64,000 nucleotides of DNA from G942493275 sp942493275 (GCA_942493275.1 OW818687.1:2418001-2482000); one strand, 5' to 3'. Shown: positions 31,789 to 41,674, numbered from the stretch's first letter. A program made the numbers and translations. The notes: generated from the letters alone by a model not told the origin.

Positions 31789-33201
31789 CTACTCAAGGTA
31801 GTCGCGCAGCTTACTCGATCGCGACGGGTGTCTCAGCTTGCACAGCGTCTTGCTCTCGATCTGCCGGATGCGCTCCCGAGTGACCCCGAACTCGCGTCCG
31901 ACCTCCTCAAGCGTTCTCGGATGGCCGTCAGTAAGGCCGAAGCGCAGCTCAATGACCTTCCGCTCGCGCTCCGAAAGCTGGTCAAGGACCTTGGACAGCT
32001 GCTCCTGAAGCATCGAGAAGCTGGCTGCGTCCGGAGGCACAACCGCCTCGCCGTCCTCGATGAAGTCGCCGAGCTGGCTGTCCTCCTCCTCACCGATCGG
32101 AGTCTCGAGGCTGACCGGCTCCTGGCTGATCTTGAGGATCTCGCGCACGCGCTCGGCAGTCATCTCCATCTGATCACCGATCTCCTCGGGCGTGGGCTCT
32201 CGGCCCAGTTCCTGGAGAAGCTGACGCTGTATCCGAATAAGCTTGTTGATCGTCTCCACCATGTGAACCGGGATGCGAATCGTGCGGGCCTGATCGGCGA
32301 TGGCACGCGTGATCGCCTGTCGGATCCACCACGTCGCGTAGGTGGAGAACTTGAAGCCCTTGGTGTAGTCGAACTTCTCGACCGCGCGGATGAGACCGAG
32401 GTTGCCCTCCTGGATCAGGTCGAGGAACAGCATGCCGCGTCCCACGTAGCGCTTGGCGATGGAAACCACCAGCCTGAGGTTCGCCTCGACCAACTGCTGC
32501 TTGGCGTCGATTCCGACCTGTTCGATCCTATGCAGTCGGCGCTTCTCGGCACGGTCGAGCGTCGCACCTAGTTCGTCGACGGCATCGAGCTTGGCCGTTG
32601 CCTCGAGTCCAGCCTCGATCTTCATCGCGAGGTCGATCTCTTGTGCGGCCGTAAGGAGAGGAACCTTGCCGATCTCCTTGAGATACATGCGTACCGGATC
32701 ACCCGTCAGGGGTGCCAGGACGCTGTCGGAGCGCTTCTTGGGCTTCTTCTTGCCCTTGGGCGCCACCTTGGGGATCTCGATCTCGGCAGAGGCGGCCTCT
32801 GCGATCTCCGCATCAGGATCGCGGACTTCTTCGCCCTCATGGAGTTCGACCACGGGAACGTCGTCGACCTCGACATCGGCGCGCTCTTCGACCACGTCGA
32901 TGCCGGAGGACTTGAGGTGCGCGTACACCGACTCAAGCTGCACGTCGTTGAACTCGGCCTCGACCAGAGCGTCTCGGACCTCGTCGTCGGTCAGGTTGCC
33001 CTTCTTGGCACCTTGAGCAACGAGCTGTCGGACGGCATCCACGTCGATGTCGGTTGCCAGCGCGGGTGTCTTCTTGGCGCGGGCGGCCGGCTTCTTCTTG
33101 GTGCTTGTGGGGTCTTTAGCCGGTGCCGCAGGTTTCGCCGGGGTCTTCTCGGCCTTGGCGGCTGCAGTGATCTTTGCGTTGGTCTTCGGCTTCTCTGCCA
33201 C
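31789..33201 (-). CDS. rpoD: RNA polymerase principal sigma factor
   Basis: Housekeeping sigma-70 factor, 470 residues. After a Lys/Ala/Pro-rich low-complexity N-terminus (1-50) and an acidic linker come region 1.2/2 with DPVRMYLKEIG, the core-binding and -10 recognition segment IQEGNLGLIRAVEKFDY and FSTYATWWIRQAI, region 3 (IPVHMVETINKL), and region 4.2 with the -35-reading helix (LEEVGREFGVTRERIRQIES). It ends RSSKLRDYLE as usual. It lies 15 bases downstream of dnaG, forming the conserved dnaG-rpoD pair. Confidence 0.97.
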   Translation of the reverse strand: MAEKPKTNAKITAAAKAEKTPAKPAAPAKDPTSTKKKPAARAKKTPALATDIDVDAVRQLVAQGAKKGNLTDDEVRDALVEAEFNDVQLESVYAHLKSSGIDVVEERADVEVDDVPVVELHEGEEVRDPDAEIAEAASAEIEIPKVAPKGKKKPKKRSDSVLAPLTGDPVRMYLKEIGKVPLLTAAQEIDLAMKIEAGLEATAKLDAVDELGATLDRAEKRRLHRIEQVGIDAKQQLVEANLRLVVSIAKRYVGRGMLFLDLIQEGNLGLIRAVEKFDYTKGFKFSTYATWWIRQAITRAIADQARTIRIPVHMVETINKLIRIQRQLLQELGREPTPEEIGDQMEMTAERVREILKISQEPVSLETPIGEEEDSQLGDFIEDGEAVVPPDAASFSMLQEQLSKVLDQLSERERKVIELRFGLTDGHPRTLEEVGREFGVTRERIRQIESKTLCKLRHPSRSSKLRDYLE

Positions 33202-33216
33202 GCTGTCTCCGCGTTC

Positions 33217-35034
33217 CTAGTCGGTCACGATCTCGCCGCGACGAAGCGCGTCCAGCCGCCTCTGAAGCATCGAAATCTCCCTGATTAGGTCGTCATCCTC
33301 ACCTGGAACCTTGAGCGATTCCGGCTGCGCCAACCGAGCCTTCCCTGTGGCGATTCGACGTTCGACGTCGAACTCCTTGAGCCGGCGCATGACGTCGATT
33401 GCCGCGTCCTGCACATCCGACTTGCCGAACTCATCGGCCCCCGAGAGCAGCTCCGCAGAGCCGGGAACCGCCGTACCGATGTCCGCCATCAGCCTTCGAG
33501 GGTCAGTACCCGCATCCGCACCGGCAATCACCTCGGCGATCGCGATATGTGACTTCTCGGTGAGCAGGCCTTGCGACAGCAACTCCTGTGCCCTGCCCCT
33601 CTCGGCCGGCGAGTGGACCATGAGCGCCAGCATATCGCGCTCCAGCCGCGCGTGCGTCGACAACGGCACCTGCTCTACCGATCGTGGTTCGTCCGACGGG
33701 TCTTCGGGTGCATGCACGGTCGCGGGACGCGCCTTGTCGAGAGCCCGCATCACGACCTGGACGTCGCACATGAGACGCCCCGCGATGTAGGAGGCGTAGT
33801 CCTGCGCCAGCAACGAGCCCTTCACGGGCACGAGCACCGACACGGCGTCCGGAAGCGCGCGGCTGCGCTCTTCGGGGCGCTCGAGGTCCCAGCGCGCCAG
33901 ACGCCGGTCGATGGCAAAGCGCAGAAGCGGCGCCGCCTCCGAGATCAGCTTCCGCATGGCATCAGGCCCGTACCGCTCGGTGTAATCGGCCGGGTCGAGA
34001 CCGTCGGGTATGACCGCGACGTAGAGCTCCGTCCTCGATCTGCCGGCCTCGGGGGTCGCTGAGGCGTCGATGAACTCCACTGCACGATCCGCGGCCCGCA
34101 TGCCCGCCTCGTCCCCATCGAAGAGGTAGACGATGCGCGTCGCGAATCTGCCGAGCAGTTTGGTGTGCTGGACCGTGAGCGCGGTGCCAAGCGTGGCAAC
34201 AGCGCTCGTGATCCCCGCGCGATGAAGCGCGATCACGTCCGTGTAACCCTCACAGACCACGGCGCCGCCGTCGCTGACGATCGCCCCCTTCGCGCGCTCG
34301 ATCGCGTAGAGGTTCTGCGACTTCTTGAAGATCGGCGTGTCGTTGGTGTTGAGGTACTTGGGTTCGCCTGCGCCTACGACACGGCCGCCGAAGGCGATGA
34401 CACGACCGGTGAGGTCGCGGATCGGGAACATCACGCGACCATAGAAGCGGTCCTTGAGCCGCCCGTCGTCGCCCTTGAGAGCGAGGTTGGCCCCCACCAT
34501 CTCGTCAGCCGAGAAGCCCTTCTCGGACAGGTGTTTGACCAGGGCGCCGCGACCCGGGGCGAACCCAAGCGTCCAATCCTTGGCGACGTCGCTGCCGAAC
34601 CCTCGCTTGGTGAGGTAGTCGCGCGCCTGAGCGGCGGAGGAGTCCCGGGAGCCGGTCAGCACCTTGTGGTAGTACTGCGCGGCCTCATCACAGGCCGCGA
34701 CGAGTCGCTCCTTGTGGCTGCGCGGGACGCCGCCCTCCTGCTCGTGGAGCTCGATGTTGGCGCGGTCAGCCAGAATGCGGACCGAATCGGGGAACTCGAC
34801 GTTCTCGGTACGCATCACGTAGCCAAAGACATCACCGCCGAGACCACAGCCGAAGCAGTGCCACAGCTGGGTGGCCGGGTCGATCTTGAATGAGGGGGTC
34901 TTCTCTCCGTGAAAGGGGCAGTTTCCCCAGAACAGCCGACCCTTTTGCTTGAGCACAACGCGCTCGCTCACGACCGCGACGAGATCGGTGGCATCACGGA
35001 CTCTGGCTATGTCGTCATCCGATATGCGGCCCAT
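33217..35034 (-). CDS. dnaG: DNA primase
   Basis: DnaG makes RNA primers for DNA replication. At 605 residues it is full length. The CHC2 zinc finger is at the N-terminus (NCPFHGEKTPSF then WHCFGCGLGG), followed by the primase core (LKDRFYGRVMFPIRDLTG) and the TOPRIM domain with the acidic motifs VVCEGYTDVIAL and VYLFDGDEAGMRA. The C-terminal 150 residues are the helicase-interacting region, followed by a charged coiled tail. It begins an operon with rpoD and is separated from hppA by a strong terminator. Confidence 0.97.
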   Translation of the reverse strand: MGRISDDDIARVRDATDLVAVVSERVVLKQKGRLFWGNCPFHGEKTPSFKIDPATQLWHCFGCGLGGDVFGYVMRTENVEFPDSVRILADRANIELHEQEGGVPRSHKERLVAACDEAAQYYHKVLTGSRDSSAAQARDYLTKRGFGSDVAKDWTLGFAPGRGALVKHLSEKGFSADEMVGANLALKGDDGRLKDRFYGRVMFPIRDLTGRVIAFGGRVVGAGEPKYLNTNDTPIFKKSQNLYAIERAKGAIVSDGGAVVCEGYTDVIALHRAGITSAVATLGTALTVQHTKLLGRFATRIVYLFDGDEAGMRAADRAVEFIDASATPEAGRSRTELYVAVIPDGLDPADYTERYGPDAMRKLISEAAPLLRFAIDRRLARWDLERPEERSRALPDAVSVLVPVKGSLLAQDYASYIAGRLMCDVQVVMRALDKARPATVHAPEDPSDEPRSVEQVPLSTHARLERDMLALMVHSPAERGRAQELLSQGLLTEKSHIAIAEVIAGADAGTDPRRLMADIGTAVPGSAELLSGADEFGKSDVQDAAIDVMRRLKEFDVERRIATGKARLAQPESLKVPGEDDDLIREISMLQRRLDALRRGEIVTD

Positions 35035-35080
35035 GCGATCCCCCTCTCGTCACTCCATCGTATCGCGTGAGAAACGCGCG

Positions 35081-35114
35081 CGCTCCCGGGGACCTTGGAA
35101 GGCCCCCGGGAGCG
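35081..35114 (-). terminator. Terminator of hppA
   Basis: CGCTCCCGGGG (35081-35091) pairs CCCCGGGAGCG (35104-35114). On the minus strand the hairpin is 35 bases past the hppA stop and is followed by CGCGTTTCTC. It separates hppA transcription from dnaG. Confidence 0.8.
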
Positions 35115-35148
35115 CTGGCGACACTACTCTGTGATCTGCACCTACGGC

Positions 35149-37338
35149 TTAGCCGTGGATCTGCAGGAAGAGCGGCACGAACACGAGCGAGACGACGGTC
35201 ATGAGCTTGATGAGGATGTTCATGGCCGGACCCGAAGTGTCCTTGAACGGATCGCCGACGGTGTCGCCGACGACAGCGGCGTGGTGGGCGTCAGAGCCCT
35301 TGCCGCCGTGAGCGCCACTCTCGATGTACTTCTTCGCGTTGTCCCACGCGCCACCCGCGTTGGCCATCATGATGGCCATGAGGAAGCCGGAGACGGTCGC
35401 GCCGGCGAGGAAGCCGCCGAGGATCTCGAGGTTCACGACGCCGATGAGGATCGGAACGGCCACGGCGAGGATACCGGGGACGACCATCTCCTTGAGCGCG
35501 CCCTTGGTGGCGATGTCAACGCACTTGGCGTAGTCAGCCTTGACTCCCTCTTCACCTGCGAGCAGGCCGGGGATCTCCTTGAACTGACGACGAACCTCGC
35601 CGATCATCGCGAACGCCGCGCGACCGACCGCGTTCATGGTCAGAGCCGCGAACAGGAACGGCAGCATGGCGCCGATGAACAGGCCCACGACGACGTAGGC
35701 ATTCTCGAGCGACAGGTTCAGCACGATGCCGCCCGCAGCGATGGTCGTGCGGAAGGCAGTGAACAGCGCGAGGGCGGTCAGACCGGCCGAGCCGATCGCG
35801 AAGCCCTTGGCGATCGCGGCGGTGGTGTTGCCCACCGAGTCGAGACCGTCGGTGATCTTGCGGATCGCGGGATCCATGTGCGCCATCTCCGCGATGCCGC
35901 CGGCGTTGTCGGCGACAGGACCGTAGGCGTCGACGCCGACGGTGATAGCGGTGATGGACAGCATGCCCAGCGCCGCAAGCGCGATTCCGTAGATGCCGGA
36001 GGTGTCCGACCACGGCACGGCCAGGTTACCCATGTAGTACGAGCCGAAGATGCCCAGCGCGACGACGAGGATCGGACCGACCGTCGAGATCATGCCGACG
36101 CCGAGGCCGGAGATGATGTTGGTGGCCGGACCGGTCTCGGATGCCTTGGCGATGTCCTGGACCGGCTTGAAGTGATCCGAGCAGTAGTACTCGGTGATCT
36201 GCCCGATGGCGATACCTGCAGCCAGGCCGAGAACGACCGAGCCGAAGTACCACATACGCGACATGTCGCCGACGCCCGTGGCCCACAGATAGAACAGGCC
36301 GGCCATAGCAACGACCTCGATCGCGGCAGCCACGTACGTGCCGATGTTGAGCGCGACGTGAAGGTTGCCGCCCTCCTTTGCGCGAACCGCGAACAGACCG
36401 ATGATCGAGGCGATGATGCCCAGACCGGCGATCAGCAGCGGCGTGACGATGCCATACATCAGGTCCTTGGGAGCGATCTCGACGATCTTCTGGAGAGCGA
36501 CCACGTCGCCGCCGACCTTCAGCAGCTGCAGCTTCTCGATGGTGATGCCGGCCCACAGCGAGAGAGCCAGAACCATCGGCGCGAGGATCGAGCCGACGTA
36601 GCTCTCGAAAAGGTCGGCACCCATGCCTGCGACGTCGCCGACGTTGTCGCCGACGTTGTCGGCGATGACTGCGGGGTTGCGAGGATCGTCCTCGGGGATA
36701 CCGGCCTCAACCTTGCCCACGAGGTCGGCGCCGACGTCGGCAGCCTTCGTGTAGATGCCGCCGCCGACGCGTGCGAACAGCGCGATGGAGCTGGCGCCGA
36801 GCGCGAAGCCGTTGACGATGCCCTGATCGGCCACGGGATTCTCACCCATGATGATGAAGGCGATTGCCCACAGCGAGAGGCCCATGAGGCCGAAGGATGC
36901 GACCGTGAGACCCATGGTGAGTCCCGAGCGGAACGCGACGTTGAGCGCCTTGGCGACACCGTTGGTGGCGGCCTGAGCGGTGCGCGTGTTCGCGCGGGTG
37001 GCCACGTACATGCCGACGTAGCCGGCAGCGGCCGACAGGAATCCGCCGGTCAGGAACGCCACGCCCGTAAGAGCACCGTTCTTGTAGTCGCCGCCCGCCG
37101 AGAATATCAAGGCGACGAACACGGCCGCGGCGAACACGTAAAGCACACGCCATTCGGCCTTGAGGAACGCCATGGCGCCCTCTTGCGTGGCCTTCGAGAT
37201 CTCCTGCATCTTCTCGTTACCGGGATCCTGCTTCAGGACCCAAGTTCCGAGGAATGCGGCGACCGCAAGTCCGATAACCGCGCTAAGCGGCGCGATCCAG
37301 GCTACTGCCCCAGTCATGCACCCTCTCCCTTCGTACAC
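35149..37338 (-). CDS. hppA: Membrane pyrophosphatase ion pump (K+-dependent type)
   Basis: This 729-residue enzyme has about 16 membrane helices and couples hydrolysis of pyrophosphate to pumping of H+ (or Na+) across the membrane. Family motifs are present: the substrate-binding DVGADLVGKVEAGIPEDDPRNP-type loop (key parts GADLVGK and EDDPRNPA), DNVGDNVGDVAGMGADLFES in part, and the C-terminal DTVGDPFKDTSGPA. In GNTTAAIAKGFAIGSA the diagnostic positions are Ala and Ala instead of Lys and Thr, which marks the K+-dependent subgroup. H+ versus Na+ cannot be told from sight. The RBS is GAAGGGAGAGGG. A PPi pump fits an anaerobe that also uses the PPi-linked PPDK encoded nearby. Confidence 0.95.
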   Translation of the reverse strand: MYEGRGCMTGAVAWIAPLSAVIGLAVAAFLGTWVLKQDPGNEKMQEISKATQEGAMAFLKAEWRVLYVFAAAVFVALIFSAGGDYKNGALTGVAFLTGGFLSAAAGYVGMYVATRANTRTAQAATNGVAKALNVAFRSGLTMGLTVASFGLMGLSLWAIAFIIMGENPVADQGIVNGFALGASSIALFARVGGGIYTKAADVGADLVGKVEAGIPEDDPRNPAVIADNVGDNVGDVAGMGADLFESYVGSILAPMVLALSLWAGITIEKLQLLKVGGDVVALQKIVEIAPKDLMYGIVTPLLIAGLGIIASIIGLFAVRAKEGGNLHVALNIGTYVAAAIEVVAMAGLFYLWATGVGDMSRMWYFGSVVLGLAAGIAIGQITEYYCSDHFKPVQDIAKASETGPATNIISGLGVGMISTVGPILVVALGIFGSYYMGNLAVPWSDTSGIYGIALAALGMLSITAITVGVDAYGPVADNAGGIAEMAHMDPAIRKITDGLDSVGNTTAAIAKGFAIGSAGLTALALFTAFRTTIAAGGIVLNLSLENAYVVVGLFIGAMLPFLFAALTMNAVGRAAFAMIGEVRRQFKEIPGLLAGEEGVKADYAKCVDIATKGALKEMVVPGILAVAVPILIGVVNLEILGGFLAGATVSGFLMAIMMANAGGAWDNAKKYIESGAHGGKGSDAHHAAVVGDTVGDPFKDTSGPAMNILIKLMTVVSLVFVPLFLQIHG

Positions 37339-37443
37339 ACATGCTTACGTAACGTCGTACAGGATGCACGACGAACTACCCAAACAGGAACGAACCCCTC
37401 CCACGGGCTTCGGCGTATAAGTATCGCATAGGAAACGCGCCGT

Positions 37444-38469
37444 TCATACAAGCCACTTCTTGGGAACGAACAGCCTCTCGAACTCACGAATCGCGTACCT
37501 GTCCGTCATGCCGGCGACGTAGTCGACCACGCACTGAACAAGCTCACCTTCGTTCGCCGGCTGGAACTCGGCCGGCATCTCCTGCGGTTCGTTCAGGTAG
37601 TGATTCACGAGCATCTGCACGAGCCCGTGTGCGCGCGGTTCCTCCGCCTTTGCCCGGTCCGACAGGTACACCTCATCGAACAGGAATGCCCGCAGCTCCA
37701 TCATGGCGTTCCATACCGGCTCCGACATGGCGATCTTGTCCGAGACAGCCGACGTCCTGATCAGGTCGGTGACCATGGCGGTGATCCGCGTCCCGTGACG
37801 ATCTCCCAGGACGGCGACCGGGCCGGTCGGCAGGTCCCGATCGCTCAGCACACCCGCGCGAATCGCGTCGTCAATGTCGTGGTTCACATACGCGATTCGA
37901 TCAGCGATGCGGACGATCTGGCCTTCCAGCGTCTCGGGTACGTGAGCGCCGGTGTGACCGAAGATGCCGTCCCTGACCTCCCACGTGAGATTGAGACCTT
38001 TGCCGTCGTACTCCAGGTGCTCGACGATGCGCAGTGACTGCCGGTTGTGCTCGTAGTTCGCTGGCGCGCCGGGATGTTTCGCGGCAACCTCGGCGAGAAT
38101 CTCGGACAGCGCCGTCTCGCCCGTGTGGCCGAAAGGCGTGTGTCCAAGGTCGTGCCCCAGCGCGACGGCCTCGGTGAGATCCTCGTTGAGCCTCAATGCC
38201 CTGGCGATGGAACGCGATATCTGTGAGACCTCAAGAGTGTGCGTGAGACGCGTGCGGTAGTGATCACCCTCAGGCGACAAGAACACCTGTGTCTTGTGCG
38301 ACAGGCGCCGGAACGCCTTGGAGTGGATGATGCGGTCGCGGTCGCGCTGGAAGTCAGTGCGGTACGGGTCCGGTGTGGCCGGACGCTCGCGTCCCCGTGA
38401 CTCAGCGGCCTTCGCGGCTCGGACGGCAAGGCGCTCGTACTCCGCGGCCTCCGCTGACTCTCTGTTCAT
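37444..38469 (-). CDS. dgt: dGTP triphosphohydrolase-like protein
   Basis: A 341-residue HD-superfamily enzyme that hydrolyses dNTPs to nucleoside and triphosphate. The N-terminal part has PYRTDFQRDRDRIIHSKAFR and RLSHKTQVF, both typical of the dGTPase family. Metal ligands are in RTRLTHTLEVSQ and the HD motif ALGHDLGHTPFGHTGE. Start ATG at 38469 (MNRESAEA) was chosen because the longer frame to 38556 would overlap the preceding gene. It belongs to the actinobacterial-type group whose usual neighbours are dnaG and rpoD; here hppA lies between. Confidence 0.92.
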   Translation of the reverse strand: MNRESAEAAEYERLAVRAAKAAESRGRERPATPDPYRTDFQRDRDRIIHSKAFRRLSHKTQVFLSPEGDHYRTRLTHTLEVSQISRSIARALRLNEDLTEAVALGHDLGHTPFGHTGETALSEILAEVAAKHPGAPANYEHNRQSLRIVEHLEYDGKGLNLTWEVRDGIFGHTGAHVPETLEGQIVRIADRIAYVNHDIDDAIRAGVLSDRDLPTGPVAVLGDRHGTRITAMVTDLIRTSAVSDKIAMSEPVWNAMMELRAFLFDEVYLSDRAKAEEPRAHGLVQMLVNHYLNEPQEMPAEFQPANEGELVQCVVDYVAGMTDRYAIREFERLFVPKKWLV

Positions 38470-38506
38470 CACGTGCTCGAACTCCACCCTCGCCCACCTA
38501 CTCGCA

Positions 38507-38851
38507 TCAGACGCCGGTACCAAATGCCAGGAACGCAGTCCAGCCGAGACAGCCAAGCATGCCCACTATCGCGGCACTCAGCCACGGTCGGATCCATCCC
38601 ATCCCGCGTGCCATAAGCACGCCCAGCGCTGCACCCGAGAAGGCCGCGGTGGCAATGATGAGCGCCGACGTACCCGGCTCGGAGACTCCGTCGATCCCGT
38701 TGGGAAGCAGAAGGTAGGCGATCACCATCCCCGAGCCGCCGAGAGCCAGTGCGCTGCCAATGAGCCAATCGACCGAGAAGGAACGCGCGCGTCGAGAGCG
38801 ACCGCTGATGAGCGGCGAGCGTGGCTCGGTCCAGAGCTTGGTGCCCCTCAT
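38507..38851 (-). CDS. Small three-helix membrane protein
   Basis: I do not recognise a family. The 114-residue protein has a basic N-terminus (SGRSRRARSF) and three hydrophobic helices (WLIGSALALGGSGMVIAYLL, LIIATAAFSGAALGVLMA, LSAAIVGMLGCLGWTAFLAF). It lies between the ppdK terminator and dgt on the same strand, and could be co-transcribed with dgt. Codon use looks like the rest of the region, so it is likely a real gene. Confidence 0.6.
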   Translation of the reverse strand: MRGTKLWTEPRSPLISGRSRRARSFSVDWLIGSALALGGSGMVIAYLLLPNGIDGVSEPGTSALIIATAAFSGAALGVLMARGMGWIRPWLSAAIVGMLGCLGWTAFLAFGTGV

Positions 38852-38870
38852 TCACGCACTCCCCATGTAA

Positions 38871-38900
38871 ACGGGGCCCGGGCATGCGCCCGGGCCCCGT
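38871..38900 (-). terminator. Terminator of ppdK
   Basis: A 13-bp perfect stem ACGGGGCCCGGGC (38871-38883) / GCCCGGGCCCCGT (38888-38900) with a 4-base loop starts 7 bases after the ppdK stop on the minus strand and is followed by TTTACATG. Confidence 0.85.
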
Positions 38901-38906
38901 CGGGCT

Positions 38907-41630
38907 CTACCTGTTGTCGGAGCCGTTGGCCCCTTCAGTGAGCTTCGCCTGAGCTGCCGCGAGTCTCGCGAGCGGGATCCGGTACGGCGAACACGACACG
39001 TAGTCGAGGCCGATCCCGAAGAACACCTTCACACTCTCGGGGTCGCCCCCGTGCTCGCCGCATACGCCGAGCTTGATCTTGGGATTGACCGAGCGACCGC
39101 CTTCACACCCCATGGCAACGACCTTGGCGACACCCTCGTCGATAGTCTCGAAGGGGTTGCGCGACATGACCTTGCGCTCGAGATAGCGCGGCAGGAACTT
39201 CGACTCGATGTCGTCACGCGAGAAGCCGAACGTCGTCTGCGTCAGGTCGTTGGTACCGAAGCTGAAGAAGTCGGCGACTTCACCGATCTTGTCGGCCATA
39301 ACGGCTGCGCGAGGAAGTTCGATCATCGTGCCGATCGGGATATCGATCTCAACGCCGCGCTCCGCAATCACCTCGGCGATAACCTGCTCGGCCTCGGTAC
39401 GAAGGGTCTCCAGCTCCGCCTTGAGCGACACGAGCGGAATCATGATCTCGGGGCGCGGGTCCTTGCCGGCCTTCTTCAAGTCGCAGGCGGCGCGAGTGAT
39501 CGCGCGGACCTGCATCGCATAGAGCTCGGGGAACATGATGCCGAGACGGCAACCCCGGAGTCCGAGCATCGGGTTCATCTCAGCCATGGAGTCGATGTGA
39601 GCGAGCAGCTTGCGCTTCTCGGCGAGTTCCTGGGCGTTGAGCGAACCGGTGCACTCGCCCCTGACGATCTCGACTTCGAGTTCACGCGGCGAGTCGAGGA
39701 ACTCGTGCAGCGGCGGATCGAGCAGGCGAACCGTGACCGGCAGCCCGTCCATGGCCTCGAAGATGCCGAGGAAGTCGCCGGTCTGCTCCTCGAGCAGGTG
39801 CTCGAGCGCCTTGTCACGCTCTTCCTGGCGGTCGGCGAGGATGAAGCTCTGAAGCATCGCCTTGCGGACCTCGCCGAGGAACATGTGCTCGGTGCGGCAC
39901 AGTCCGATACCGGCAGCGCCGAACTTGCGACCGAGAGCCGCGTCGTCGGGCGTGTCGGCGTTCGCGCGAACGCCGGTGGTGCGGAACTCATCCGCCCACG
40001 ACAGGATCGTGTCGAAGTCACCCGAGACTTCGGGCTCGACGAGCGAGACGGCTCCGAGCACGACGATGCCGGTCGTGCCGTCGATCGAGATGATGTCACC
40101 CTCGTTGAGCACGACATCGCTTCCGGAGATGAGCGCCTGCTTCTTCTCGGCGTCGATCTTGAGCTTCTCGGCACCGCAGACGCACGGCTTGCCCATGCCG
40201 CGGGCGACGACCGCCGCGTGGCTGGTCTTGCCGCCGTGCGACGTGAGGATGCCCTGAGCGGCGATCATGCCGTGCAGGTCGTCGGGCGTGGTCTCCCAGC
40301 GGACCAGGATGACCTTGCGGCCCTCCGCGGCAGCCTCTTCCGCGGCGTCCGCCGAGAAGATGACCTCGCCGACGGCAGCGCCGGGCGAGGCGTTCAGGCC
40401 CTTGGCGACCACGTCATAGTTTGCTGTCGAGTCGAACTGCGGGTGGAGGAGCTGATCGAGCTGCGCGGGATCGATGCGCAGGACGGCCTCCTCGCGGGTG
40501 ATGAGACCCTCGGCGACCATGTCGACCGCGACCTTGAGCGCGGCGCGCGCGGTGCGCTTACCGACACGGGTCTGCAGCATCCACAGCTTGCCCTGCTCGA
40601 TCGTGAACTCGATGTCGCACATGTCGCGATAGTGCTTCTCGAGGATGTCGAAGACCTTGTAGAGCTCGGCGCCGGCCTCCGGGAGAACCTTCTGGAGGTC
40701 TGCGAGCTGCTCGGTCACGCGGATGCCCGCGACGACGTCCTCGCCCTGAGCGTTGGTGAGGAAGTCGCCGTAGTACTCGTTGGTGCCGTCAGCCGGATTG
40801 CGGGTGAAGGCAACGCCGGTGGCCGAGGTCTCGCCCTTGTTGCCGAAGACCATCGACTGGACGTTGACCGCTGTACCCAGATCGTCAGCGATCTTCTCCA
40901 TGCGGCGATAGTCGATCGCACGACGGTTGTTCCAGCTCTTGAAAACCGCCTCGATGGCGAGGTGCAGCTGGAGACCGACCTCCTGCGGGAACACGACCTT
41001 GCCGTCCACGGCAAGCTGCGGATACTCCGCTGCCGAGACGTGCTCGGCGACGACGTTCTTGAAGATGCCGACGAGCTCGCGCATGTCCTCTGCGGACAGG
41101 TCGGTGTCGCTCGCGACGCCTCGATCGAGCTTCATCTTGGTGATGGCGTTCTCGAACAGATCGCCTTCGGCGTCGAGAACTACCTTGGAGAACATCTGAA
41201 TGAAGCGACGGTAGCTGTCCCACGCGAAGCGCTCGTTGCCCGTCTGGGCGATGAGACCCTGAACCGACGTGTCGTTGAGACCGAGGTTCAAGACGGTGTC
41301 CATCATGCCCGGCATCGAGAACGGCGAGCCGGAGCGCACCGACACGAGCAGCGGGTCACTGTCGTCACCAAGCCGCTTGCCCATCTTGGCCTCAAGTGCC
41401 GCGACGTGCTCGGCGATCTCCTCGGACAGACCAGCCGGGAAGCCGGGCGGCGTCGAGTTGTAGTACTCCATGCATGCCTGGCAGGTGATCGTGAAGCCGG
41501 GCGGTACGGGCAGGCCCATATTTGCCATCTCGGCGAGGTTCGCACCCTTGCCGCCGAGAATGAACTTCATATCCCTGTTGCCCTCGGTACTCTCGCCACC
41601 GAAGGCGTACACACGCTTAGCTTCCGCCAA
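38907..41630 (-). CDS. ppdK: Pyruvate, phosphate dikinase
   Basis: PPDK interconverts pyruvate + ATP + Pi with PEP + AMP + PPi, in glycolysis or gluconeogenesis of many anaerobes. The 907-residue protein has the N-terminal ATP-grasp domain (KFILGGKGANLAEMA, FTITCQAC), the swivelling phospho-histidine domain (GGKTSHAAVVARGMGKP with the catalytic His and the adjacent regulatory Thr) and the PEP/pyruvate barrel ending in GVCGEHGGDPES with the catalytic Cys. The start is TTG at 41630 (MAEAKRVYAFGG), about 6 bases after an AGGGAG site. The gene for its bifunctional regulator lies directly upstream. Confidence 0.97.
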   Translation of the reverse strand: MAEAKRVYAFGGESTEGNRDMKFILGGKGANLAEMANMGLPVPPGFTITCQACMEYYNSTPPGFPAGLSEEIAEHVAALEAKMGKRLGDDSDPLLVSVRSGSPFSMPGMMDTVLNLGLNDTSVQGLIAQTGNERFAWDSYRRFIQMFSKVVLDAEGDLFENAITKMKLDRGVASDTDLSAEDMRELVGIFKNVVAEHVSAAEYPQLAVDGKVVFPQEVGLQLHLAIEAVFKSWNNRRAIDYRRMEKIADDLGTAVNVQSMVFGNKGETSATGVAFTRNPADGTNEYYGDFLTNAQGEDVVAGIRVTEQLADLQKVLPEAGAELYKVFDILEKHYRDMCDIEFTIEQGKLWMLQTRVGKRTARAALKVAVDMVAEGLITREEAVLRIDPAQLDQLLHPQFDSTANYDVVAKGLNASPGAAVGEVIFSADAAEEAAAEGRKVILVRWETTPDDLHGMIAAQGILTSHGGKTSHAAVVARGMGKPCVCGAEKLKIDAEKKQALISGSDVVLNEGDIISIDGTTGIVVLGAVSLVEPEVSGDFDTILSWADEFRTTGVRANADTPDDAALGRKFGAAGIGLCRTEHMFLGEVRKAMLQSFILADRQEERDKALEHLLEEQTGDFLGIFEAMDGLPVTVRLLDPPLHEFLDSPRELEVEIVRGECTGSLNAQELAEKRKLLAHIDSMAEMNPMLGLRGCRLGIMFPELYAMQVRAITRAACDLKKAGKDPRPEIMIPLVSLKAELETLRTEAEQVIAEVIAERGVEIDIPIGTMIELPRAAVMADKIGEVADFFSFGTNDLTQTTFGFSRDDIESKFLPRYLERKVMSRNPFETIDEGVAKVVAMGCEGGRSVNPKIKLGVCGEHGGDPESVKVFFGIGLDYVSCSPYRIPLARLAAAQAKLTEGANGSDNR

Positions 41631-41668
41631 CTCCCTCTCCCTTTCTTGCGGGGACCCTGGTTCCGTGA

Positions 41669-41674
41669 ATCATA
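41669..41674 (-). promoter_or_regulatory. Candidate -10 box of ppdK
   Basis: TATGAT on the minus strand lies 38 bases before the TTG start in the 84-base gap after the regulator gene. No clear -35 box accompanies it. Confidence 0.3.
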
